42,837 bases of DNA from Dehalococcoidia bacterium (GCA_023271515.1 JALPXQ010000002.1:1-42837), one strand, 5' to 3'; shown: positions 26,207-34,070, counted from the first letter of the stretch. The notes: a model not told the origin generated them from the letters alone. Made by a program: numbers and translations.

Positions 26207-26262
26207 TCACTAGTCACCAGTCACTAGTCACCTTTCACTCAGCCCTCAGCCTTCAGCCTTAA
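26163..26262. repeat. 7-nt-phased repeat array at the surE 3' end
   Basis: Words follow in a 7-base step with few slips: GGTTCAC, AGTTCGC, AGTCACT, AGTCACT, AGTCACC, AGTCACT, AGTCACC, then TTTCACT, CAGCCCT, CAGCCTT, CAGCCTT. The word type changes along the array while the phase is held. It overlaps the last codons of surE. Confidence 0.85.
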
Positions 26263-26307
26263 TTGCTTGACTCGACGATACGTCTTTTGCTAACATTAAA
26301 GAGCCTG

Positions 26308-26380
26308 GGGGATATAGCTCAATTGGGAGAGCGCGGCGTTCGCATCGCCGAGGTTGGGGGTTCGAGTCCCCCTATCTCCA
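26308..26380 (+). tRNA. tRNA-Ala (anticodon CGC)
   Basis: A full cloverleaf can be drawn: acceptor GGGGATA/TATCTCC, D-stem GCTC/GAGC, anticodon stem CGGCG/CGCCG with loop TTCGCAT (CGC at 26341-26343), T-stem GGGGG/CCCCC with TTCGAGT, discriminator A. The G3-U70 pair, the identity signal of alanine tRNAs, is present. CCA is not encoded. It reads GCG codons. Confidence 0.97.
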
Positions 26381-26547
26381 GACCCGGCACCCACGATAAA
26401 CACTAGGGGTGGGGTGAGAGGAGGTCCCATCGAAGGCGATCTCAGCAGGATGATTTTTGTAAACAGAACGGAATCTCCAAGGTCTCCGGGAATCACTGCT
26501 ACGAAATGCTCCTCGGGAGCGAACGATCGGTAGTCCCACCCCTCCAC

Positions 26548-26590
26548 TGACTGCTGGCTGATTGCTGAAATCTGAGGACTGAGAGTTTAC
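26548..26590. repeat. Short 7-nt-phased array (CTGACTG type)
   Basis: CTGACTG, CTGGCTG, ATTGCTG, AAATCTG, AGGACTG follow in 7-base phase just before the RACo-like remnant. Same design as the other arrays in this window, but different words. Confidence 0.6.
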
Positions 26591-26599
26591 GAGGTCTGG

Positions 26600-27405
26600 T
26601 TGAACGTCTTACCTGACGACCTCTGGCTGGAGGTGAACCGGGGACAAACCGTCTGGGAGGCGCTGCAAAATGAGGACGTGGAGCTCGAGGGGGACTGCGG
26701 CGGACTGGGAAAATGTGGCAAGTGCAAAGTGAGAATCCTCTCGTCCACAGGTCCTCCGTCACAAGAATCAGTGGAACTCCTCGATGAGGACGAACTCAAA
26801 GGGGGCATTCACCTTGCTTGCCGTACCGAGGTCAACGAGGATACGGTGGTCTACTTCGGAGAATCCGATCCCGGTCGGGAATATGTCCAGATTCTGAAGA
26901 CCGGCCATCGGCCGCTTTTTCATTTGAATCCCCTGGTAGATCAGCGGCCTGTCACATTGCTTTCCAGCCATCGGGATGAGGGGTTTTCCGATCTCGACCG
27001 GATCAAACTAGCCAGGGGTCCGGATTATGAACACATGAAGGCCTCGCTACACTGTCTTCGCACGTTACCTCAAATGTTGCAGGAAACCCAGTCAAGGGAT
27101 ATGAACCTCATCATCAAGCAGCTTCTGCAAGTAGGTGGGCTGGATCCAAATGACATCTTCGTGGCGGTTGCCGCGGGGCACACCACCATGCAGCACCTTT
27201 TTCTGAGATTGAATCCGCTGGGGATCGCCGAAGCGCCCTTCGCTCCCGTTTTGACCGATGGACTGACTGTAAAAGCGACGGATGTGGACCTGCGATTACA
27301 TCCGGAGGCCCTGCTTTATATGATACCGGTGAAATCCGGCTATATCGGTGGTGACCTGATCAGCGTCATGCTGGCTTCCGGGGTAGCTGAACAGGGGAAC
27401 CTTAT
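26600..27405 (+). pseudogene. RACo-like ASKHA-domain ferredoxin, internally deleted and truncated
   Basis: From a weak TTG start the frame shows a plant-type 2Fe-2S domain (GDCGGLGKCGKCKV and a fourth Cys in LACRTEV), then a linker domain with VTLLSSHRDEGFSD. At about residue 155-165 it jumps to MNLIIKQLLQVGGLDPNDIF and AAGHTTMQHLFLRLNPLGIA, the second half of the DUF4445/ASKHA ATPase domain, and breaks off after GGDLISVMLASG, where it runs into the opposing selD end. Reductive activators of corrinoid proteins are about 600 residues; some 265 remain. The first ATPase subdomain and the C-terminal third are missing. It would have served a corrinoid methyltransferase, but no such gene is in the window. 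Confidence 0.72.
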
Positions 27406-28448
27406 TCCACGACGCTTATCTTTCCCTTTGGTTCCGCTACTATTTCTCCAATGATGGCTGCCTCTCTGTGGTCGGTATAGTGCAGCTTCTCAAGCAACAC
27501 TTTCGCCTTCTCCGGGGAAGTGGAGATCAGCAGCCCTCCCGAGGTCTGAGGATCGAAGAGAATGTCCGGTGCCCACTGAGGGACACCAGCGGCAAATTCC
27601 ACCATGGCAGCGCGAAAGGCCTTATTGCGAAATGCCCCACCGGGCACAACTCCCATTCGGGCGAATTCGATGGACCCGGCAAAGATGGGAACCGCGGAGT
27701 AAGAGATCTCTATTCCAATGGAGTTGTTCTGAACCATCTCGCAGGCGTGGCCCAAAAGTCCGAAGCCGGTTACGTCGGTGCAGGCGTGGACCCCCACCTC
27801 CTGCATCAACTGGGAGGCTCGTCTATTTAAAGCAGCCATCTGCTCGGTAACCATGCCTATGGCCTTCTCATCGGCCATGCCTGCCTTAATTGCCGTATTG
27901 ATAATACCCGTGCCCAGTGGCTTGGTAAGTATCAGGCTATCGCCGGGCACTGCCCCCGAATTGAGCACGATCTTGCACGGATGGATTACCCCGGTAACGG
28001 AGAGGCCGTACTTGAGTTCGGGGTCGTCCACGCTATGCCCTCCCACCAGGGTCACCTCCGCCTCGTGGAGCTTATCCATCCCTCCACGCAGAATGTCCCT
28101 CAAAATGGCTAGGTCCATCGATCTGCTGGGGAAACAGACGAGGTTCATTGCCGTGACTGGCTTGCCGCCCATGGCGTACACATCGCCCAGGGCATTGGCG
28201 GCAGCGATGCGGCCGAAGTCGTAGGGATTATCGACGACGGGCGTGAAGAAATCGACGGTCTGGATGATGGCCAGATCGTCGGTTAGCCGGTAGACGCCGG
28301 CATCATCAAGGCTATCGAATCCCACAATCAAGTTGGGATCGTGGGGGATTTCCAGGCCACGCAACGCCTTGTCCAGGTCCCCTGGACTGAGCTTGGCGGC
28401 TCAGCCGGCGCCGCTGACGGATTCGGTTAGACGAAGGACTTTATCCAT
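27402..28448 (-). CDS. selD: Selenide, water dikinase SelD (selenoprotein, in-frame UGA)
   Basis: SelD makes selenophosphate from selenide and ATP. The ATG at 28448 (GGAGAG five bases upstream) opens MDKVLRLTESVSGAG, then TGA at 28403-28401, then AAKLSPGDLDKALRGL. The position is the catalytic Cys/Sec site of SelD (GxGUxxK), so UGA is read as selenocysteine at residue 16; conventional gene callers would start later, inside the gene at an internal start. The rest is normal: DDAGVYRLTDDLAIIQTVDFFTP, NALGDVYAMGG, GGHSVDDPE, TKPLGTGI and CTDVTGFGLLGH. Total 348 residues. A hairpin suited as bSECIS follows the UGA. It is the last gene of the selenium operon. Without Sec insertion genes (selA, selB, selC, not in this window) it would be truncated. 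Confidence 0.93.
28371..28403 (-). promoter_or_regulatory. bSECIS-like hairpin after the selD UGA
   Basis: In the mRNA, 13 bases after the UGA, GUCCAGG pairs perfectly with CCUGGAC (28371-28387); opening the top pair leaves a loop of GGGAC. A small stem 10-20 bases after the UGA with a G at the start of the loop is the layout of bacterial SECIS elements that bind SelB. Confidence 0.75.
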
Positions 28449-28484
28449 TTTTCTCTCCAAAAGGTCGATAAGCGCCTATTCAGC

Positions 28485-28578
28485 CACAGAGCACACCGAG
28501 ATCACAGGGTTTATAGCGTGTAGCGCATAGCGGGTAGAGGATAGGGAGGCTACACCCTACCTGCTACCCCCTACACGC
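28485..28578. repeat. Folded 7-nt-phased array between selD and the DUF3343 gene
   Basis: TATAGCG, TGTAGCG, CATAGCG, GGTAGAG run in 7-base phase (28512-28540) and are answered by CCCTACC, TGCTACC, CCCTACACGC on the other arm, forming a long imperfect hairpin. CACAGAG-type words (28487-28505) precede it. It lies inside the selenium operon and might affect RNA stability. Confidence 0.7.
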
Positions 28579-28830
28579 TTATATCTGATGTATCCCCTGG
28601 ATTTCCAACTTGCTTCGGCCAAGTATTCCCTCAACCTTCAGCTCGTCGGCCCGCTCGAACCGAATACAGATGCCACAGTCCGAACTCAGATGCCGCGGCA
28701 CGGGAATCATCTTCAAAGGCACGCCTTCCGCCTTCAGCAGCTTCTCGGCGCGGAGCGCCCCGCTTATCGAGTGAAAGAGTACCACGCAGCGGCTCCCATA
28801 CTTATTGTTTTCTCTGTCCTTAGAGGCCAA
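28579..28830 (-). CDS. DUF3343 protein, putative selenium/sulfur carrier
   Basis: A small protein (84 residues from a TTG start that overlaps the end of the cysteine desulfurase gene by 11 bases; the longer frame upstream lies inside that gene). CVVLFHSISGALRAEKLLKAEGVPLKMIPVPR is split here as CVVLFHS, ALRAEKLLKAEGVP and PVPRHLSSDCGICIRF, the pattern of DUF3343 proteins. These are often found beside selenium genes and the conserved Cys pair CGIC suggests a carrier role between desulfurase and SelD. An in-frame GTG at the VVLFHS segment is an alternative start. Function inferred from context. Confidence 0.78.
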   Translation of the reverse strand: MASKDRENNKYGSRCVVLFHSISGALRAEKLLKAEGVPLKMIPVPRHLSSDCGICIRFERADELKVEGILGRSKLEIQGIHQI

Positions 28831-29983
28831 TGCCCTTACCCATACTGGCAATATTGCAGACTGCCCTGAGGACGATGTCTGCCTCATCCTCGGTAGTGAA
28901 GTAACCGGGACTCACCCGAACTGTTCCCCCGGGGAATGTCCCCAATGTCTTGTGTGCTATGGGTGCGCATTGCAGCCCCGGCCGACACAGAATATCATAC
29001 TCCTCCTCGAGCCGCATTGCCACCTCTGAAGAGGCTATCCCGGCGATATTGAAGGAAAGCACTGCCACCTGTTCTCGTGCATCGCCGCTACCGTAGAGGG
29101 TGACCCCGGGAATCGCTCCAAGCCCCTCGATAAGGAGATACATCACCTTCTCCTCCTTTTCTCGTAGAGCATCTACGCCCTGGGATAAGACGAACTGCAC
29201 CCCCGCCCCCAACCCTGCCAATCCCACCGTGTTAGGCGTACCGCTTTCGTACTTATCGGGCAGGAAATCGGGCTGGTGCTCCGAATCCGACCGGCTGCCG
29301 GTGCCACCATGCATCAAGGGCTCAACTACATCCTCCACACCCTGGCGAATGTAGAGCCCGCCAGTTCCCTGCGGGCCAAAGAGGGATTTGTGCCCGGTGA
29401 ACGCCAGGAGATCGACCTTCATAAAGGATACGTCCAGAGGATAGGCGCCGGCGCTTTGAGCGGCATCGACGCAGAAGAGCACCCCATGCCGGCGGGCAAT
29501 TGCACCTACTTCGATCACCGGAAGTAGGGTCCCCACCACATTGGAGGCATGATTCAGGACAATGAGCCGCGTGTTTGGCTTGATCGCCTTTTCAATTCCG
29601 CCAGGATCGAGAAAACCCTCCTTTGAGCAACTGACCACGGTTAGCTCAACCCCCCTCTCCTGCAGGGCGCGAAGGGGGCGCATCACCGAGTTATGCTCCA
29701 TGCTGCTGGTGATAGCGTGATCGCCCGGGCGTAAGACCCCGTTTATCGCGACATTTAGTGCCTCGGTGGCGTTGCTGGTAAAGATAATGCGCAGCGGGTC
29801 ATCGATATTAAAGAGCCGGGCCAACGACTCCCTGGTCTCATAAACGACGCGCCCAGCCTCGATGGAAAGCCGGTGCCCGGAGCGGCCCGGACTGGCGCCC
29901 ACCTGACGCATGAAGTTATTCATCGCCTGATAGACCACCTCCGGCTTGGGCCAGGAGGTAGCAGCGTTATCGAGGTAGATCAT
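28820..29983 (-). CDS. Cysteine desulfurase-like PLP enzyme of the selenium operon
   Basis: The 387-residue class V aminotransferase-fold enzyme starts at MIYLDNAATSWPKPEVV (GGAGGTG upstream). Motifs: TSNATEALNVAING, EHNSVMRPL, NHASNVVGTLLP, the PLP lysine in FTGHKSLFGPQG (Lys199) and the persulfide Cys in LQCAPIAHKTLGTF. This CsdB/SufS-like variant that accompanies yedE, TusA-like and selD genes probably delivers sulfur or, more likely, selenium from (seleno)cysteine. The Cys loop is the short type. Its end overlaps the DUF3343 gene. Specificity for selenocysteine is inferred from the operon. Confidence 0.88.
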   Translation of the reverse strand: MIYLDNAATSWPKPEVVYQAMNNFMRQVGASPGRSGHRLSIEAGRVVYETRESLARLFNIDDPLRIIFTSNATEALNVAINGVLRPGDHAITSSMEHNSVMRPLRALQERGVELTVVSCSKEGFLDPGGIEKAIKPNTRLIVLNHASNVVGTLLPVIEVGAIARRHGVLFCVDAAQSAGAYPLDVSFMKVDLLAFTGHKSLFGPQGTGGLYIRQGVEDVVEPLMHGGTGSRSDSEHQPDFLPDKYESGTPNTVGLAGLGAGVQFVLSQGVDALREKEEKVMYLLIEGLGAIPGVTLYGSGDAREQVAVLSFNIAGIASSEVAMRLEEEYDILCRPGLQCAPIAHKTLGTFPGGTVRVSPGYFTTEDEADIVLRAVCNIASMGKGIGL

Positions 29984-30019
29984 AGAGCACCTCCGCCCCC
30001 GCATACCAAGAACTTCAGC

Positions 30020-30238
30020 CTACTTGCCCGCAGGGGCCAACTGGAGCCTATACCCATCGAGAACCTGTTCTACCTTAACCGAATATCCCCTGCTTCGGGC
30101 GAGGCGAGATACATTTTCCCTGGCAACCTCGCTATCCACGAGTACGATAACCGGCTTACCTGGATGCCCATCAAGGGCCTGAGTGGTTTTCACCACCGGT
30201 ATGGGGCAGGAGAAGCCTCGCGCATCAACTTCAATCAT
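30020..30238 (-). CDS. TusA-like (YedF) sulfurtransferase, putative selenium carrier
   Basis: A 72-residue TusA-fold protein, MIEVDARGFSCPIPVVKTTQ, with Cys11 in the conserved CPxP motif, ending with KVEQVLDGYRLQLAP. AAGGAG is seven bases upstream of the chosen start; an ATG at 30256 would add six residues and overlap the transporter stop. Such proteins carry persulfide or perselenide between desulfurases and acceptors. It lies directly after the YedE gene, the common yedE-yedF arrangement. Confidence 0.88.
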   Translation of the reverse strand: MIEVDARGFSCPIPVVKTTQALDGHPGKPVIVLVDSEVARENVSRLARSRGYSVKVEQVLDGYRLQLAPAGK

Positions 30239-30252
30239 CTCTTTGCTCCTTA

Positions 30253-31305
30253 TCATGTCCTGTCGCGCATAAGAAAGCCCACGCTTGCAGCGAAAACCAG
30301 CCCCACGATGACCGCTACCTGTCCAAAGTCTGTTGGACCATCTGGGGTTGAGGCCAACAGGAAATTGTGGGCAAAGGCAGCCCCCGCGAAGAACCCAAGA
30401 ACAGTTATCCCGGCGTCGGTATCGCCCTCCCCGGAGAGGATCGTTTGCCGCAATGGACAGCCGCCGAGAAGGACCGAACCCAATCCAACCAGGACCATGC
30501 CGAGAAAATTCCACAGATGATTGGTGTGAGCCACCGGCTGGCCCTCAAATCCCCAGCTCACATGCCCCAGGATCAGATTTAGGAGAAGTGCCCCGACGAA
30601 GAAGCCTGCTATCCCACCGAACAGGTGAGTATTCTTAATAAGAAAAAGGTCGCGCCAACCACCGACCATACACATCCGTGTTCGTTGCACCAGGATGCCC
30701 CCCCCAAGTCCGGCAAGTAGCGCTATCCAAAGTGCGACATGCGTCGCCCCCGGCCCCTTCTCGCTCTCAAAGATGAATCCCGGCGGGAAGATAGCCAGGA
30801 GTAGCAGTGCGAGCATTGCCACGGGCATGATCCATCCATTTGCCCTTTTCGTCGCGGATGACCGGCCGAGGTTAAAGCCTTGCTTGAGAAACAAGATGCC
30901 GATAACTGCCCCCAGAATGAGGCCGGCTACGGCAGTGATGCCGTTGAGGTCTCCCCCGGCGAGGCGAAGAAGTGCCCGTATGGGACAGCCGAGAAAGACC
31001 AGTGCCCCGATCATGACAAAAGCTCCCAGGAAGAAACGCACCATCGGCGAGGAACCACCCCGGGCGCGAAACTCTCTAAATCCATAAGCGGAGATGAATG
31101 CCCCCAGCACAAAGCCGATTATCTCCGGACGAATATACTGCACCACACCGACACGATGCAAGCCAAGCGCCCCGGCAATATCTCGATAGAAACAGGCAAC
31201 ACAGATGCCCATGTTCCCCGGATTGCCCCACTCGACAAGCAGTGATCCCAGCGCCCCAAAGATGAGGCCGGCGAGGATGATCATTATTCTCGACGATATA
31301 GCCAT
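30253..31305 (-). CDS. yedE: YedE-type selenium (sulfur) membrane transporter
   Basis: The 350-residue polytopic protein (about nine hydrophobic segments) is a two-halved YeeE/YedE permease. Signature Cys-containing loops are GNMGICVACFYRDIAG, VFLGCPIRALLRLAGGD, RTRMCMVGGWRD and LGGCPLRQTILSGEGD. YeeE moves thiosulfate; the YedE branch next to TusA-like, desulfurase and selD genes is predicted to import a selenium compound. It is the first gene of the operon, with AGGAGG and a clear promoter upstream. Confidence 0.88.
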   Translation of the reverse strand: MAISSRIMIILAGLIFGALGSLLVEWGNPGNMGICVACFYRDIAGALGLHRVGVVQYIRPEIIGFVLGAFISAYGFREFRARGGSSPMVRFFLGAFVMIGALVFLGCPIRALLRLAGGDLNGITAVAGLILGAVIGILFLKQGFNLGRSSATKRANGWIMPVAMLALLLLAIFPPGFIFESEKGPGATHVALWIALLAGLGGGILVQRTRMCMVGGWRDLFLIKNTHLFGGIAGFFVGALLLNLILGHVSWGFEGQPVAHTNHLWNFLGMVLVGLGSVLLGGCPLRQTILSGEGDTDAGITVLGFFAGAAFAHNFLLASTPDGPTDFGQVAVIVGLVFAASVGFLMRDRT

Positions 31306-31326
31306 GATAAGCCTCCTGTGTCAGAT

Positions 31327-31356
31327 AGTATATCATAGAGGAAATCAATGTGTCAA
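31327..31356 (-). promoter_or_regulatory. Promoter of the selenium operon
   Basis: Minus-strand TTGACA (31356-31351), 18 bases, TATACT (31332-31327), then AGGAGG before the yedE ATG at 31305. No operator or riboswitch is apparent in the short leader. Confidence 0.72.
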
Positions 31357-31456
31357 ATAGCAATAATGGATAGTTGCGGCCTTGCCGATAGAACTGTCCT
31401 ATATCGATATACTCTTCTATAAACTACATTATGTCCAGTTGTCACCTGATTATCCC

Positions 31457-31935
31457 TCACCCCCGTATTCGAGAGCGGGCAATGGAGCATGAGATAACAG
31501 CCGTGCCGGCGATGCTGCCAGGGTAACCGGTGAGTATAGTAGCATCGAGACGCCCAATATCCACCCCCAGCTCCAGCGCCGTCGTGGCCACCGCCCCCAG
31601 GAGTTTTCCTTTGAAGAGTTCTCGTTCGATCATACATGTAGATCAGCTCCACCAGCTTGCGGGTTCGGGCAAAGGCGAGACTACGCATGACTTGAGCCGT
31701 AGCGAGCGTAGATGCGCCAGAGACGGCGGACTACGTTAGCTACATGCGCAGCGGCCTGATGGCTGTATAGAGGAAATAGATGACTCGCCTCCAGCGCAGT
31801 CTGAAGGGCGGGTTGCAAGGGCTTTTCTAATTGCTGATGCCGGGCTTCGCGGGGCGGAATATATTCCCGATGGACGATCTGATCGTGATAGAAGGGGAGC
31901 TTCCTGAGGTGATCGAGAAAGGCTGGAGTATCCAT
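31457..31935 (-). pseudogene. YprA/Hrq1 (MrfA)-type DEAD-box helicase remnant
   Basis: Four pieces of one helicase follow each other in shifting frames. MDTPAFLDHLRKLPFYHDQI to LYSHQAA is the N-terminus up to the Q-like motif; NVVRRLWRIYARYGSS comes from between the ATPase motifs; [17 protein letters not shown] and [20 protein letters not shown] then [16 protein letters not shown] are from the second RecA lobe. Walker A, DEAH and the C-terminal DUF1998 region are missing. Normal proteins have 700-900 residues; about 150 remain in 480 bases. Frame changes occur near 31690 and 31625. The gene was probably a repair helicase. Confidence 0.72.
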
Positions 31936-31954
31936 CCCTATGGGCCTGACCCCA

Positions 31955-32248
31955 CTAAAAGGCGTGCAGAATCTCAATCCGGTAATCCAGAATCTCGGCA
32001 TCCCCTCTGATGTACCCAATGAAATCCATCACCTTCGAGAGGAGTTCATTGGCATGGCGACCATCATTGCTCACGCACGCCACACCCAATGTGGCCAGTT
32101 GCCAGAGATCGTGATTCTCGACCTCGGCAATGGCGACATTGAACTTGTTCTCCACCCGACTGGTAATCGATTTCAGAACCTTACGCTTGCTCTTGAGAGA
32201 GCCATTTTCGGGCAGACGAAGCCTTACCCATAATGCTCCAATGCTCAT
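31955..32248 (-). CDS. DUF503 family protein
   Basis: A small 97-residue protein with the DUF503 signature: a first strand (ALWVRLRLPENGSLKSKRKV), then ITSRVENKFNVAIAEVENHD and LGVACVSNDGRHANELLSKV. The fold is ferredoxin-like; function is unknown, though in many bacteria the gene accompanies infB, rbfA and ribosome maturation genes. Here no such neighbour exists. Intact. Its end lies just before the helicase remnant. Confidence 0.88.
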   Translation of the reverse strand: MSIGALWVRLRLPENGSLKSKRKVLKSITSRVENKFNVAIAEVENHDLWQLATLGVACVSNDGRHANELLSKVMDFIGYIRGDAEILDYRIEILHAF

Positions 32249-32295
32249 CGTTTCAGCAGCTATTCTGTCTTTGATTCCCAGAACGATTCTGAACT

Positions 32296-32589
32296 CTAGC
32301 GCTGGTCTTTTAGATTGCCAAAGCAGTCACTGCAGTAGACCGGGCGGTCACCTCGAGGTTGAAAAGGTACCTCACACTCAGATCCACAAGCGGCGCACAC
32401 CGCTTTATGCATCTCGCGTGGCCCTTGATAACCGAAGCGCCCTCCTCGCCTTCTGTCGCGCCGGCAGTCTGGACAGCGGCCGGGTTCGTTGAGCAGGCCG
32501 CGTGATTCGTAGAACTCCTGCTCCCCGGCTGTGAAAGTAAACTGCTGGCCGCAATCGCGACAAACCAAGGTCTTGTCCGCAAATGCCAT
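32296..32589 (-). CDS. Zinc-ribbon protein of unknown function
   Basis: From MAFADKTLVCRDCG (97 residues) two zinc-binding units are visible: CRDCGQQFTFTAGEQEFYES then PGRCPDC, and a second CAACGSECEVPFQP with YCSDCF. The first unit is the widespread 'probable zinc-ribbon' that begins FxDxTLxCxDCG; the second resembles the CxxC unit of DksA-like regulators. A run of Arg (CRRDRRRGGRFG) between them suggests nucleic-acid or ribosome contact. No partner genes. Role unknown. Confidence 0.85.
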   Translation of the reverse strand: MAFADKTLVCRDCGQQFTFTAGEQEFYESRGLLNEPGRCPDCRRDRRRGGRFGYQGPREMHKAVCAACGSECEVPFQPRGDRPVYCSDCFGNLKDQR

Positions 32590-32644
32590 TGATCGACCCT
32601 CCAATTGTACTTACGGCTCCATTCTACATCATTGTCAGTTGGAA

Positions 32645-34023
32645 TGCAAGAATCCGATTTAAATCATCTAAAATGTAACCAAAAGGTTCTTTGTTAAATC
32701 ATATAAAAAGTAACCGAAATTAGTTAGAATGTAGCCTGGTTATTACTTTGAAGGAGGTGAGACCAGGCTACATGGAAAGGATGGATATGCACTCAAGAAA
32801 TGAGTATCTCAAGGTATTAAGGGAGAAGTATCTCAAAGCCAGAACCAAGAGGGAGAAGTCGCAGATTCTGGATGAATACTGTGGCAATACCGGTCAGGCA
32901 AGGAAGTATGTCATCAGGAAGATACAGCCCGGGGTAGACCTGGGGCTGAAGCAGAGGAAGAAAAGGAAGGAGACTTACGACAGCCAAGTTAAGGCAGCTC
33001 TAGCCAAGGTATGGGAAATCTTCGATCATCCCTGTGGTCAGAGGCTTAAGCCCCTTTTGGAAGTAGAAGTAGACAGGTTAAGTGAACTTGGCGAACTCAG
33101 GGTATCTGGTGAAGTTGCTTCAAAACTGAAAAGGATGAGGCTACCATTGATAGAAAGCTAAAGCACCAAGGCATTGCACCTTTTGAAGTCAAAAGGTGGT
33201 CCCAAGCCAGGTTCGCTACTCAAGCAGAAGATACCAATAAGGCTTACCGAGTGGGATACCTCAAAGGTTGGCTATATAGAAGGTATGGTTGTCCATTGTG
33301 GCGCTTCTACCTCAGGTGAGTATATCAATACCCTGAACACCACTGAGATTTCCTCCGGTTGGTGGGAGGCAATAATGGGAAGGTCTCAGGAACATAGCTT
33401 CTGGGCGTTGAAGGAGATAAGGAAAAGAACCCCCTTTGAGTGGAGAGGGATAGACTCAGATAATGGTCAAGAGTTTGTCAATCAAATTCTGTATAAATAT
33501 TGCCAGAGGGAGAAGCTAGAGTTTACCAGGTCGCGGCCAAACCGGAAGAATGACAATACCTACATTGAGCAGAAAAAGCCCACGTGAGGAAACTATTGGG
33601 ATACCTGAGATATGACACTCTCGGGGAAGTGGTTATTAATGACCTTTATCGTAACGAGCTGAGACTATATAAGAACTTCTTTCAACCGGTGATGAAGCTA
33701 GTCAGCAAGGAAAGGATTGGAGGCAGCCTAAAGAGGAAATATGATACCCCTAAGACACCGTACCAGAGATTGATGGACTCGGGGCAGATATCAGAGCAAA
33801 CCAGAAAGCAACTTAAGACGGTCTACCTCAGCTTAAACCCGGCTCAACTAAAGCGGAGCATCGATGCCAAATTAGACGAGCTCTACAGGACATATGAAGA
33901 GAAAAGGAAATCTCAGCAGGTTAACCCGATGAGGAAAGTGGTACCTCTACGGTTACATCTTTTATGATACAACAACCTAAAGTTGGGTTACCTACTTAAA
34001 TGATTTGACACGGAATCTTTGCA
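32645..34023 (+). mobile_element. Decayed DDE-type insertion sequence with double terminal repeats
   Basis: About 1.38 kb. Both ends share TGCAA(A)GAxTCCG followed by TCAAATCATYTAA and GTAACC in inverted orientation (left 32645-32680, right 33986-34023). A second, inner copy of the AAATCAT...GTAACC word lies on each side (32693-32715 and 33951-33969), giving two repeats per end. The transposase in between is broken in three frames. Target duplication is not clear. It sits between a zinc-ribbon gene and tRNA-Ser. Confidence 0.75.
32748..33967 (+). pseudogene. Integrase-core (rve/DDE) transposase, three frames
   Basis: Three consecutive pieces in different frames form one transposase. Piece 1 (32748-33161) is the helical DNA-binding head (SRNEYLKVLREKYLKARTKR, then GNTGQARKYVIRKI). 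Piece 2 (33174-33587) is the catalytic core with GSLLKQKIPIRLTEWD, VHCGASTSGEYI, DSDNGQEFVNQ and RSRPNRKNDNTYIEQK (D, D, E triad). Piece 3 (33584-33967) is the C-terminal part (LRYDTLGEVVINDLYRNELR). Frame breaks are near 33130 and 33580. The family resembles integrase-catalytic transposases common in Chloroflexota and Actinobacteria; the exact IS family is uncertain. Inactive. Confidence 0.78.
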
Positions 34024-34070
34024 AAATGGATGCTGGTGGTCTATAATAAGTTTTAGGTTTTAGGTGTAAG

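Noticed and set aside
26163-26262. CRISPR-like repetition
   Set aside because: Units are 7 bases long, degenerate and without spacers; no cas genes are nearby.
26296-26547. Minus-strand 83-codon frame across the tRNA-Ala gene
   Set aside because: It contains GDRGTRTPNLGDANAALSQL, a well-known false protein produced by reading a tRNA gene backwards. No ribosome site.
28364-28448. SelD starting at the internal codon at 28364
   Set aside because: That start would drop the catalytic Sec/Cys loop; the upstream ATG with ribosome site and UGA at the Sec position explains the missing N-terminus better.
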